Source: Nymphaea colorata
Taxonomy: Eukaryota > Streptophyta > Magnoliopsida > Nymphaeales > Nymphaeaceae
Reading direction: 5' to 3'
Assembly (NCBI RefSeq): GCF_008831285.2
Contig: NC_045146.1
Location: 310,001-374,000 of the forward strand
DNA length: 64,000 bases
Made by a program: the position numbers and the translations under genes. The notes under the pieces are model-generated. The model was not told the DNA's origin. It was given only the letters and a program-made list of their open reading frames with translations, and made no database searches. Shown one piece after another: positions 23,520-34,888 of this stretch; the stretch's first letter is position 1; each line of letters begins with the position of its first letter.

Positions 23520-26500
23520 CTAGATTTCTTCAAATGATTGGATTGTTCTGAACTTGTGATTTTCTGGTAGAGGAGCATTTCCTGGTCGAATTGAGATCAA
23601 GACATCCAAACCTGGAAAATAAGCATTAGCAAGATCCAGTATGTGATAAACTGTGGCAGGATATCATTGATGACAATACCTGCGGAGCTTGCAGCCTCTG
23701 CTTCTTGGATTACATCAGTCACAAACAGAATTTGTGATGGCTTGTCTACCCCTAGTGACTGCCAAATTTCAATATAACTTTGTGTCTCTCGTTTATTCCT
23801 AGCGAGAGAGAGAGAGAGAGATGTTAACTTCTGACTATTGCCCAAATAAGATCAGGTGAGAGAGATGTCCACATAAGAACCAACTAGATATATAAAAAGG
23901 CACAGGCACAGGGTACCATGAGAATTATATTGTCCAAAAGAAGAAAGGGACATGTTCATGAGGTAACCTACCCCACCATGGTATCAAAGAATCCACAAAG
24001 ATATTTTCTCAAGTCACCATGTGCTGTATTTCCAAAAATAAGCCGTTGAGCCTCCCTACTACCGCTAGAATATATATAGACCTGCAAGAAAAAAATACAA
24101 CAATCTGTACCTAAGTCCAACACATTAGTTTTCAATTGCAGGTACAAATGAAGGCAAAACTACAAACTTACAAAGTGACCATCACTAAAAGTGAAACGTT
24201 GCAGATCATATAACTAAAATACAATGAACATCATTCACCATTAACCCTTTTTCGTAGGCAATTCACTTTGGGTTGCATTTGTTCCTTAGTGCTCCTTTAA
24301 TCACAAGATTCACTATTTGGGCAACATCGGTCATGCTTTTGCAACAGGTTGAATGCATGTTGGCACATCTCAGCGTGTTTCACTCTCAACCCACTTTGGT
24401 TTGGTACACATTATTTTCCCTTCGAAATGATTATTTTTGAATTCATGCTTATTGTTGTCATGTTCTTATTACATACATGACCATCATTTTTGTTATCAAG
24501 TCAGAAATAAACATAATAAAAGATCATATCTATCAGAAATGAGCATCTTGTTCTGTATGATGGAAATAACCCATCAGGCATGAGAATCAGAGGCTTTAAG
24601 AGGATTATAGCTATCACGCTAAAACACATTCATTACTGAAGAACTTTGGACAAATAATGCAACAAAATAACCTTAATTCCCATAGCGTGCCACTTAGCAA
24701 GAACTTTAGGTACATCCTCGAAAAATGCCCCCTTCAGTTCATTATTCTCAAAACCTGTTCTCCATATATGGCCCTTCACAAAAGGGTGAGAACTTGGTCA
24801 TATCATTAATCTGCAATATGCAAAAGAATGTAAAGAAAATATACTTTTGCACCTGCAACTGTTTCAATGCAGTAATTTTTCTGTCAGCCTTGATCATTGC
24901 ATCTACATTGGCCACTAATGAATCAATAACCTTCTCTTTGCTAGCATCTTCTGAAGGTATTGGTTGTGAACCTGAAATGCCTTTCTCTAAGTCCTTGATT
25001 ACCTGTATAAAAAATTTAAGCATTACAAGTATCAGAATCCGGAGTGGCTAGAACCAGGATGGCCATGATAACATTAGGGCCTGGTAAGAGTATCCAAGTT
25101 ACTTAAACGACCATGAGATGCACTTAAACAAGATGAAATCTTACTTGTGCACGTAACAACTTTATATCATCTTGAGTTTCTTTGCTGTCATAAGTAGCAG
25201 TCAAATGTTTCTGCACATTATCACGTGCATAGGGAAAAAGAACTTCTGTGACAAAGGATATTGGTGACGTTGTACCTTCAATGTCGAGTACGATGCAGCT
25301 CTGCAAACGTAGCATAGCAAAAGTCAGAAAGTACGGACTTGTAGGAAAGTACAGAAAGAAGGTCCAGAATAAGAGCTTGATCAGCTCAAGGTTTTCTGAT
25401 GTATGTATATCACTACATCCATTAGCTTGATTTGCTGTATGCGCATATTTGTGTTTCCAAAGCTATTGGTGTACACGAGTTTGTCTGTGCATATTTATTT
25501 CTTGATTTAGTAAATCTACTGCCATATAAAACTAACCCAGTCTGATTTCTCAGCTTTATTTTCCTTCTGAGAAGCTTTTACAATGCCAGTTACATATTTA
25601 ACTCTGCCTTGTGAGGTTCCTCGGGCTCTGTGAAATTGACCATGACTTTGGTTGGTTTGACCCAAGCCTGATAAGCAGAGCTTGATCACAGCATCAGAGC
25701 GACCACAACAATGTCCTGCCTGCCAGCAAAAATCGTCACTTAAACAGAGTGAAAAGAGATGGTTGTTAATTTCATGTTGGTTACCGTCAAACATGAAGAG
25801 CATGAACGATCAAAGAGCAGACATTGTCTAGAAGCATTGAATACCAATATATCAGTATCGGAATGACTAGAGTTGCCTAAGTTACCTCACGACTTACACA
25901 GCAAACTCACTGTTCAAACTCCATCCATCTTACAAATAAAATGCATGCATGGAATACATTATGACCACTAAATTTTCATTGTTAACTGCTGAGGGACACA
26001 AATGAGGTATGCTTTTTTTTCTTGAAAAGCCTACAGATTCCAAGTTGAGAAAATAAGGTCTGCAGCTGAACAGCAAGAAACTAGCCTTTAAGATATCTAT
26101 GCAGTGAACATTACCACATCCTCAGCATATAGCAGGAGAAAACTAAGCATGTAAAGGTAAAAAGATAGTATATATTCACTCAACTACACATACATTAACT
26201 GACAGGACAGCAGTGGTCCTCGGCAGCACAAAGACACATTTAACAGGTTACAAAGAACCTGGAGAGAAAGCCCTATTGAGAAAGACAAGAGTTTGTATTC
26301 AGTTCAGTATTAAAATTAGAAGACCTTGCTAACGATTTATTTCAATATAGCTAGTCAAACCTACAAAAAAGAACATGAAGTTTGTATCTAATTCACATAT
26401 TTGCAAGGTAATCTTCCAAACATCAAAAGGACATGAGAAATAAAAAAGTAAACCAAGCAGAATAGTTTTCATGTTCATTGCATATCTGAAGTTTATTTGG

Positions 26501-28149
26501 ATAATACATAAGTTCTAGGCATGGAAAAACCGTACAAAGATGGAACAAACCTGTCTTCAGATGCCATTTTTCGTTTCTGGAGAATTTAGAATTTAAGAAC
26601 TAAGTCCTATCCTCAATTCTGTTATGTCTATTCTGCTATCTTGAGCCATGAAATCTGCTATCTTAAGCCATGAAATGCAAGGGCGAGACATTTAGTTTCT
26701 TCAGCCAACACATGCATCTGGGGGGAAGGGGAATGAAAACCAGAAAACAGAAATGGTATCACTACTTACAAGCTAAATGCATTAGAAATCAATATTTAGT
26801 CTAGATCCTGCAGCAACCAACAAAGGAGAAATTTCCACATTTCATGTTACTCCACATGGCATGCAAAGTTTATATGACCGATTTAATATGCTGCTAAATG
26901 AGCCTGCCCAAGGGATGAACAAAAAAGTAACGACATCTGGAAAATGCAGTCAGATGAAATGGGTGGTACAAGTGGTCAAGGGGTCTCATGGGGGAAAACT
27001 TGCATAGAGCTCCATTAAAAATGGGTGGCGACAATATTCTCTTATATTAAGGGGCACCGTTCTGTCAAGTACTCCTTATGGCCTAGGTGCTCATTTGAAG
27101 TGGGCTTTCCGTTTCATCCTCACAATGATTGGTTGTGCTTATTTGCTTTCACTCATTAAATGCATATTGTAGGCTTATAGCTAATGAAAAGCAGCTCCTG
27201 CTACTGTACCACTAGGTCTGATCATCTTACCCAGGTCGGAACTGTGGGTAACCCACACCATAAAATTAGACATGATAACAAAAATCTATTAGAAATCCGT
27301 ACAACTATTTTCCCTCCCAAAACAATAAGAATTAAGAAAAATCATTAAGGATAGAGAGAAAAAAATGAAAAGGTGAAAAAGAGATCAACCCTCCATCTAT
27401 ATCTAACAACCAGCAACCGGAAATCAATAAAAGCTCAACTCATTAAAGCATACGTAACACCCCACTTCGCAAACAAACCCCCCCATCCCTCAAAGGAGTT
27501 CAATCTGCACTATAAACTAATTAACAAACATAAAAATTCTGTAAATGCAAGAAACAATCAAAGATCATTACTAACTGCAATCATTTTTCACTTACTACTA
27601 GTCAATTCAGTGCCAACAACTCAGATGCCACCAGATTGAATAACTAATAAAGAAAAATGTAAAATTCAGACAACAGCTAACGTGGAAAATGTCCCATTGG
27701 CAAGTCATCAGTTTCACCACTACACTGCAAGAAGAATAGCTATTCCAATGAAATAATTTTGTTCTAAAAAATAACAACATTCTGAACGCTCGCACCCCAA
27801 AAGCAGAAGTCGCATTTTCAGTTACCCAGAATAAAATTGCAGAGAACCAATTCATATAACTCTTCTTTCATCAATACTCATAACCTATATTCACCCACCA
27901 AGAAAAGGGAAGAACAAAAACAGAGGGAAAAGACAGAAATCTGGGTGCTATGAATCATGGGGAAGGAATACCAGAACGGCAGGTCATATTGAGTCGCGGA
28001 GGCTTGAAGACAGAACTCACTTTGGTGGTGATACGGCCAAGAGTGCAGAATTTCCTGCGGAGCTGAGAGGGTGAGGCTTTGGCTTCCCTGATGCTACTGC
28101 ACTCAATATATGCGTGAGAGGAAAGGCAGGGGAAGCCCTTCAATGCCAT
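23520..28149 (-). CDS. Enolase-phosphatase E1 (methionine salvage), HAD superfamily
   Basis: Model: complement(join(23520..23611,23680..23798,23972..24081,24672..24773,24853..25002,25145..25300,25537..25715,27972..28149)), 361 aa, in frame throughout. The enzyme converts 2,3-diketo-5-methylthiopentyl-1-phosphate to the acireductone that feeds methionine regeneration. Residues 120-361 are the full HAD domain: VLDIEGTT (nucleophile Asp125), IYSSGS (about 258-263), GNKRETQSY (Lys294) and [12 protein letters not shown] (Asp320), ending [13 protein letters not shown]. Residues 1-59 (exon 1) are basic/Ser-rich, like a plastid transit peptide. Residues 60-119 (exon 2) match nothing I know. In Arabidopsis the homologue (DEP1) is fused to an N-terminal MtnB dehydratase; I found no MtnB exon in the 2.2-kb first intron. 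The frame is open upstream to a Met at 28263; I chose 28149 because the earlier part translates a GA repeat. The C-terminal exons are firm, the first two less so. Confidence 0.85.
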
Positions 28150-28263
28150 GAATGCTCTCTCTCTCTCTCTCTCGCTCTCTTCCCTCACAGGTAAGCAAGA
28201 TAAAACTGAATAGGTAGTGGAGCAACTTCTACTACCATTACTGCTCCAAGGTACTGCGGTCAC

Positions 28264-29580
28264 AGAGAGTGTGATTGGCTCACCGTCGGTTGCGTCCGCA
28301 AGTCATGGATGACTCAAGGAGGCATCCCTCACCCCTATCGTCATACCCTTCAGTCGGCAATGGTTGTAATTGATTCTAGCAAATCCCTTGACATGCGTTC
28401 ATCTTAGTCTGTTCAGCTAATTTCTGTTTAAATTGTGGCAGTCCAACATATATGTTTTATTCTCATAAACTTCAAACGTAGATTGCTTTAAATTTAAGAT
28501 TAAGAACTGGAAATGCAATTAATTTGAACATTGATTCATAAGAAACCAATATCACAAAGTTAATCTCCATTAACATTTGCTTAAAGCAGTGTACATATAT
28601 GAATCCTTTTTTCGGGTCTTGAAAAGTTTTTGAGTATACGGGGATGATAAGGGTTGAGGGGAGTTGATGACCTTAAACCGATGTCCTAATTAAGTTGGAC
28701 TTAACCGGCCTGGAAGTTTTAATCTGCGTTAACTTTGCAGATTAGAAGGAAAAAACGCGCAGTGTAAGATTTGGCAGTGGTTGGTCAACTTACAGAACTC
28801 TTTGAAATCTGGCACTTGTAAAGGCACTGAAGCTTTCTCCTCCTCTCTCTTTTTTCCCTAAAACTTCAAAGATTTTTGCAGCTTCACTTTTCTTCAAATT
28901 TTTACCGTACTGTGAAGAAATAAAGCAATTAAAAGAGAAACTAAAAAGAAGAAAAAAAAGGGACAATTTTTCCCCTTAGCTAATCAAACTGGTTTATTTT
29001 TATTTTGGATAAGTAGAAGAAATATTTCATTCTACGAGAATGGAAGCTCTCATCCAACCTCCTGTATTTGTAATGTGCAAGGTTTGCTTTTAATGCTTTG
29101 GAGTGTGGTGCGAATTGACAGCCTCAAGAACTTATATATATATATGTCAGCCACCTCTTAATAGTTTTTTTGAAGAAACGTGCAAAAAGAAACTAGCCTG
29201 GAAAATTTGAAAAGCACGTATATGAACAAAGATAGAAAACATAGACAACCATTTGGGAAGTTACCCTGCAATTGTTCCTCATGAAATTCATGAGGTATGC
29301 GACCAAAATACGAGACACAGGAATTCAATAATGGCTGCTCTTCGTCTTCTTTAGGCAATTGTCTCCCAGGACGACCTTCGAAAGTATGAGGGGGAGCCAA
29401 AGACCCGAAGTTACAAAAAACATTGGTGGGGATTGGGAACATGAAGATGAGGAAAACTTCCTGAAAACTAGATGATTGAATACCAAGAAGTCAGACACTT
29501 ATTTTCTGTAGCGTGACGATGCCACCACTAAACTGTCAGCACTTCGGTTCACTTCGCACCCATGTATGCTTGATTCATTT
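28264..29580. other. Intergenic; one possible orphan exon
   Basis: Upstream region of the enolase-phosphatase gene. On the minus strand a 94-codon frame (29158-29442) opens with a Met and passes TTGCAGG|GTAACT, a donor-like site, after about 60 codons with an acidic stretch (KEDEEQPLL). No partner exon or family was recognised, so it is not called as a gene. Confidence 0.35.
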
Positions 29581-29584
29581 AATA

Positions 29585-29907
29585 AATGGGTGGAGCTTGA
29601 GCTTGAGCTTCACTTAAAACTTGAGTTATAAATGAGTGGAGTTAGAGTTACATAGGTGGACTCGTTTAAACTCAATTCATCTTGTGCCTTCCCTATTTGT
29701 AAATCTTTAGGGGTATGTCGGTAATTTTTTTATGGTTCTTAATACCCCTTTTGTGGTTTTCATTTTCACTTAAAGGAAAAAAAATATAAATCAAGTGACA
29801 TGAGCTTAAACGAGTTGAAGCTCTCGAGCTCGAGCTCGAGCCGAGCAACATGTGACTTGAGCCAACTTGAGCTCGAGCTCAGCTCTTGCCTGTTGTATAT
29901 CCTTAGG
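29585..29907. mobile_element. Degenerate AGCTCGAG-rich hAT-MITE relative
   Basis: Composed of GGAGCTTGAGCTTGAGC, AGCTCGAGCTCGAGC and ACTCGTTTAAACTC words, ending GTTGTATATCCTTA, like the copy at 3740-4155. The left end is not defined and no target duplication was seen. Confidence 0.45.
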
Positions 29908-31980
29908 AATTAGGAGGCGTTTGATTACCTCTTGCATTAGTTTATGAATCAGATTGTTGACTGCTATTATCGATGTCCACACTAAGATCCCTGTAGTATC
30001 TCAAGTATTGTAGATTCTCATTTTTACTCCTTCATATTAGAAGAAAAAGGTTTAATTGGAAAGCAAAAGAGGTGAGGGTCCTGTTTTAAATCCTGGTAAG
30101 TATTCACATCAAATAGTTCAGAAGTAACCAGATGCCCCTAACATAGTGATGAAGGGGGACTTCTTAATGCAGAGTCTTCAACTTGATGGAACATTTTTCT
30201 CATTCTTAATTGCAAACTCAACTTCAAATCTCCCTGCGCAGGTTGCTATCCATTTCATGCCACAAAAGCTCTTCGTCTTCACCTTCTGATCAACTTGAAG
30301 GTCTTGACGCCGACCTAAGCCAAATGGGCAGAGCTTTCTCTTCATCTGTGTCAATTAACTGTATCAGGATAAGACAATCAATCTTAATGCACTACCATAG
30401 ATCAAAATACTCATACCATGCAAGGAATTGCCCAAAAAAAGGAAAAACAAACTAACAGATACATGTTCTCCAACTGTGGATATCAAAGCAGCAATTAATA
30501 TACTGAACATCCACCTTCTACAAACAAAGCAAACAAACAGTTGTAGCTCACTCATATTTCTACATTAAAATACCTTCTCAATTAATGCTAACTCTTCCAA
30601 ACATAGCAAATTGACAACCTAGGAGCAATTTGTGTTTCAGATGGTGGGTATGTTTAGTAAATTTTGCAACCAAATAAAAAAGCAACATTGTCATATTCTA
30701 ATGAGTTGGCTTTTTGGGTGATGTAATAGAAATTGAGGTTTGTTTAGTTGATGCTGAACTCAAGATAAGAACCTGATTTTCTTGTCAAATTTGCTTGAAA
30801 GTACTAGTTTTCATACGAAAAGCGAACGCGGTTTCTCAGTCATCCAAATACTTATAATGGGTGTGAGATAAACCCCAACAGCTGTGCCTTAGTAGGACAA
30901 CACTATATTTAGATATGAAAATGGCTTTTAGGATAACATCAACTGAAAGGTCTCACAAGTAGTTGTTGATAAAATCACTAAAAGATCTTATGTGAGCCAT
31001 GAACGCAACTTTTGACTTAGTGTTTAGCATCTTATTTATCCTTCTCAGAGAATGCTTGGAGGGAAGCATGCTTCTTACCATCACCTACCAAATCATTCAT
31101 TTCCTTTAATTAGTACAAATTTGAGGGGCTGTTTGGCACTAGGAACAAAGTGTGAATGTTCCATGAATCTGCTCCAAAATTCGATTAGATTCCTGAGACA
31201 TTTGTTTCCAAATTAGAGTAGATTCTTGGAGCACTTGAACAAGTGACTGATGAATCTACCACAATTTTGAGGTAGATTCATGGAACACTTACATATTGTT
31301 CCTAATGCCAACCTCTTAGGACCCATCCTACCACAAAATTAACTTTAATTATTCTGCATTCGATTCATCTTATCGTAGGATCAAGTGCAGCTCTCAAAAT
31401 TATATACAGTCTCTTGGTTGTCTCCAACTTTGAAATAACTTACTCTTGATTTTTCTCCTTTAGCATGCCATCTTCCATTTGGTAACTTTGAAGTTTAAAT
31501 TTCATATTTTTCAAACCAAGGCTCCAGTTTTTTTTTTTTCCTTCTTAGAAGATGGAGACCTCAAGGGGACAGACCTGCCTAAGGGCTGAGCATGTTTAAC
31601 ATTTAGCCAGGCTCCGCAATTAATACCCACCACTGTGATTTCCTTGGCTAGGTGGCATCAAACTTTAGCATTACCAAGTTCTATCTAATAGATTAAGGTA
31701 ATGTAAAGTAGATTAATTTGTAGTTGAAATAAGGTGGAATTCTTTCAAATGAAGTCCCCTAGCATAGGATCCAACTTGTACATGTGACCGTAGTCAAATA
31801 TAGATGCAAAATCACATGAAGCTATAATTATGTTCAAATCAAGGACCAGCTACACTAACATTGCTTGTGACGAGGAATATTAAAATTAAAAACTGTTGCT
31901 GGACTTCACGAACGTCCCATGCAAATTAAAGCCACAAGAGAGAGAGAGAGAGAGAGTATTAGTGATCTTAATGCAAAACA
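29908..31980. other. Intergenic, no gene seen
   Basis: AT-rich DNA. About 31125-31310 repeats the words GATTCATGGAACA and GTTCCTAATGCCA in an inverted fashion (TTGGCACTAGGAACA near 31134, TGTTCCTAATGCCAA near 31286), suggesting a short inverted-repeat element. A GA microsatellite lies at 31938-31956. Confidence 0.4.
31133..31303. mobile_element. Short inverted-repeat element (MITE-like), ~170 bp
   Basis: The left side reads GTTTGGCACTAGGAACAAAG and the right side ends TTGTTCCTAATGCCAAC; these are inverted copies with one or two mismatches. Between them GATTCATGGAACACTT and its complement-like AATGTTCCATGAATC extend the pairing. No transposase. The target duplication is not clear. Confidence 0.5.
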
Positions 31981-31985
31981 TTTAA

Positions 31986-32004
31986 CCCCCCCCCCCCCCC
32001 CCCC
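31986..32004. repeat. Run of 19 cytosines
   Basis: Uninterrupted poly-C, unusual in this AT-rich context. It directly abuts a MITE-like segment (about 32005-32250) related to the element at 1638-2033. Confidence 0.9.
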
Positions 32005-32250
32005 TATATCCGATTTGAATTGGCTGTCTGACCGAACTGATAAAAAAAAAGATATGGAAATGAATTCGGATCAGATTCATTTTTAGACAAATATCATGTA
32101 TCTAATGCTATTACATTTTGTTGGCAAAATCCGGTTCAAAATTCAGATTTAGATTCGAATATGAATATAAAATTGGATTCAGATTCAAATATGACTCTTC
32201 TTTATTCGTATTCGAATCCGAATATGTGAATATCCAAAAAAGTAAATACC
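32005..32250. mobile_element. Diverged relative of the 1638-2033 MITE, opposite orientation
   Basis: Shares the words GAATATGTGAATATCCAAAA, AGATTCGAATATG and TTGGATTCAGATTC with the reverse complement of the 1638-2033 element. The ends are worn and no target duplication was found. Confidence 0.45.
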
Positions 32251-32283
32251 ATCTCAAGACGAATTATGGTTTATGGTTTAGAG

Positions 32284-33070
32284 GAGAAGCACACAGAGAC
32301 ATGACAACTACCTCTCCAGGATTTGAACCTCCCTCACACTCACACATTTTGTGGCAAGTGTTTTGCTTCGCGGACCTGGAATGACTATGCATAAATGACC
32401 CCTCGTTGATCATGGTACACCTATAACTACCGGGCCCACTCCCTCACTATGTTTAGAGTCTCAGACTTACAACTTTGGTTTCAGCTTCAAAAACACTAGA
32501 AATGAAAACAATCAATCACTTAGGTACTCTCTTATAAGTTCTCTAAGATAAGCACACTGAGATATGAAAGCTACTACTCCAGGATTTAAACCTCCCTCAC
32601 ACTCACACATTTTGTGGCAAGTGTTTTGCTTCTTGTTGATCATGGTACACCTATAACTACCTGACCCACTCCCTCACTATGTTCAGAGTCTCATACTCAC
32701 AGCTTTGGTTTCAGCTACAAAAACACTAGAAATGAAAACAATCAATCTCTTAGGTAACTCTCTTATAAGTTCTCTAAGATTCATCACAATCTTAGGGACG
32801 AGATTAAAATTTTTGAAATGAGGCATTACTATCTCCTTTAGGTACACACATCCTTAATGTTGGATCAACATCAATGCCATTGTAATAACTGGGCTTATTC
32901 CCTCACCAGGTTCAGGCTCTCTATTTGGTGTTACTTGCATTCGACTAGCTTTGGTTCCAACCTCAAAAAGACTAAGAACATGAGAACCAGTAACTTAAGT
33001 AACCATAGTTCCTTAAGGTTCATCACAATCTTAGATACAAGACTAAACTTCTAAAAATGAGGCATTATGA
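32284..33070. repeat. Three degenerate tandem copies of a ~230-bp unit
   Basis: Copies A (from about 32284) and B (from about 32545) share CCCTCACACTCACACATTTT (starting 32331 and 32594), GTTGATCATGGTACACC and CACTAGAAATGAAAACAATC. Copy A has an extra ~34 bp after TTTTGCTTCG. Copy C (about 32840-33070) is more diverged but keeps TTCATCACAATCTTAG and AAATGAGGCATTA. No ORF spans the units. Confidence 0.7.
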
Positions 33071-34543
33071 CACTAGCTAGAACACCAATATACACTTGTG
33101 TTGTTTTACAATAATATGGTTACCATGTTACTTGAAGAGGTTCGATTACTGTTGTAGTCTATGTAAGGGTGCATGCTACACTTAATCCCACCTAATTTAC
33201 TGCAGAAGGTTTTTGAGGTCAATAATTACCAAAATTTTCAACCAAGCCAAGCAATTACTCCAAAAAATGTCCAAAAAAAAAAAGATAAATGGGAGTTAAT
33301 ATGCAACCCTTAGTCCTGCCATTGCTGGATTGTAAAAGTAATACAACTTCCACAGTGAGTAGAAGGCATAAAAAGGGGTAAGATATATATTTGAACTGTT
33401 TGCATATTACATCAGTTTCTTGCTCAATCAATGACAAATCAAAACTGCCCCCATTAACTTAAAATTGCCTCAACGGATACAACATAGTTGGTTGGACTGA
33501 TGAAACAAAAAAAATTGAGTAGTCAATTCAATTTCCATTGATACTAAATATGAAAATGTGCGGACAAATGGTCTGGAGCGAGGTACCAAGATGAAAGTAC
33601 AATAGCTTCATGGCTCCGGACCCTATCCTAGAGTTAATGAAAAATATGAGAGGCGAGGAGTAGTAAATGAGAGGGAATTACGTGCATGGCTGTGCATGGT
33701 ACACAGCTTTCAGGGCACGTCAACTGTACCCCTCACCCACTTTTGTGAGTATATGTACAATGCAAGTGCGCAGAAACCTGTGTACAATGCAAATGTGCAC
33801 CATACCTATGAATATAACCAGCTTCATTAGTAAATAGCTGACATTGTTTACACTTTTGCGGCATCATTACCACATTGTTTCCTCTACTCTACCAATCCAT
33901 CCGTTTTCTTATTTTGCATCAATCATATTCTGAATCCAACTCCGAGTGAAGAGTATGCAAATATCGTAGAAGCAGTTCAATCAATCCTTCGGGGATATTG
34001 CAAATGCCAAGTAAAATTATTACAAGTACGAGAAGATGAAAAGAAGAATGACAGAATATCAAAAACTAGCAGTATGAGCAGATGAAAAGGAGGAAAAGAA
34101 AAAATAGGTCCGCCACTACGGATCGCTTTCAGTTTTTAAAGTCGACCATTTCTGCGTGACAGTCTTCGAAGCAGATGCACAGAAAAATAGCCTGCCTTTT
34201 TTATGAAATTTGTTAAAGTCAAGAGAAGAAACCAAGCAAAAGAAGCACGTGCACCAAACAAACTCTTTTCACATATTTCTGAACAAAAATGAGAAAATAA
34301 ACACAAAATGTTCGTCCCACATTGGCGCAAACAAATCAGAGAAAGATAACAACAGGATTTCGTAGCTTATTCTTAAAAAGTTATAGCAGTTACAAGGAAA
34401 ATTTCCAGAAACACTATATAAGCAATGGGGATTGAAGATGTATGAAAAATGAATTCTTTTTTAAATTTCACTTGAATCAACTAAAATAAGTATGTAAACA
34501 ATCCACCAACTTATATGTCAAAACAAACTCCACATAGATGCAC

Positions 34544-34548
<5 letters not shown>
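33071..34548. other. Intergenic, no gene seen
   Basis: AT-rich DNA with no supported exon. GCACATTTGCATTG/TGCAAGTGCGCA words occur near 33750-33800. Downstream flank of the ENODL gene. Confidence 0.45.

Positions 34549-34589
<41 letters not shown>
34549..34589. repeat. GA microsatellite (about 20 units)
   Basis: Perfect GA repeat 3' of the ENODL gene. Confidence 0.9.
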
Positions 34590-34595
<6 letters not shown>

Positions 34596-34888
34596 TCACA
34601 TGCAACAAGCAACAAGAGGACATGACACACTAGAGAACTCCATATTACGAATCAGTTCATACATTAATAAAAGAGACCACACACTAGAGAACTCCAACCT
34701 AAGAATCAGTTCAACAGTAATTCACCAACTAAAAGAAATGGGGATTCAAGATGCATAGAAACATCTGACCAATCCCCAACCAAAAGTTCAAAACATCCAT
34801 GTACCTCCCGATTAAAAAAAAAAAGATAAATCGACGATAAAATCCGACGATAATAAGGTTATATATCCCCCTAATTTTAGAGATTCCT

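Noticed and set aside
29158-29442. 94-codon minus ORF as a gene
   Set aside because: Possible first exon with a donor-like site, but no partner exon or homologue could be recognised.
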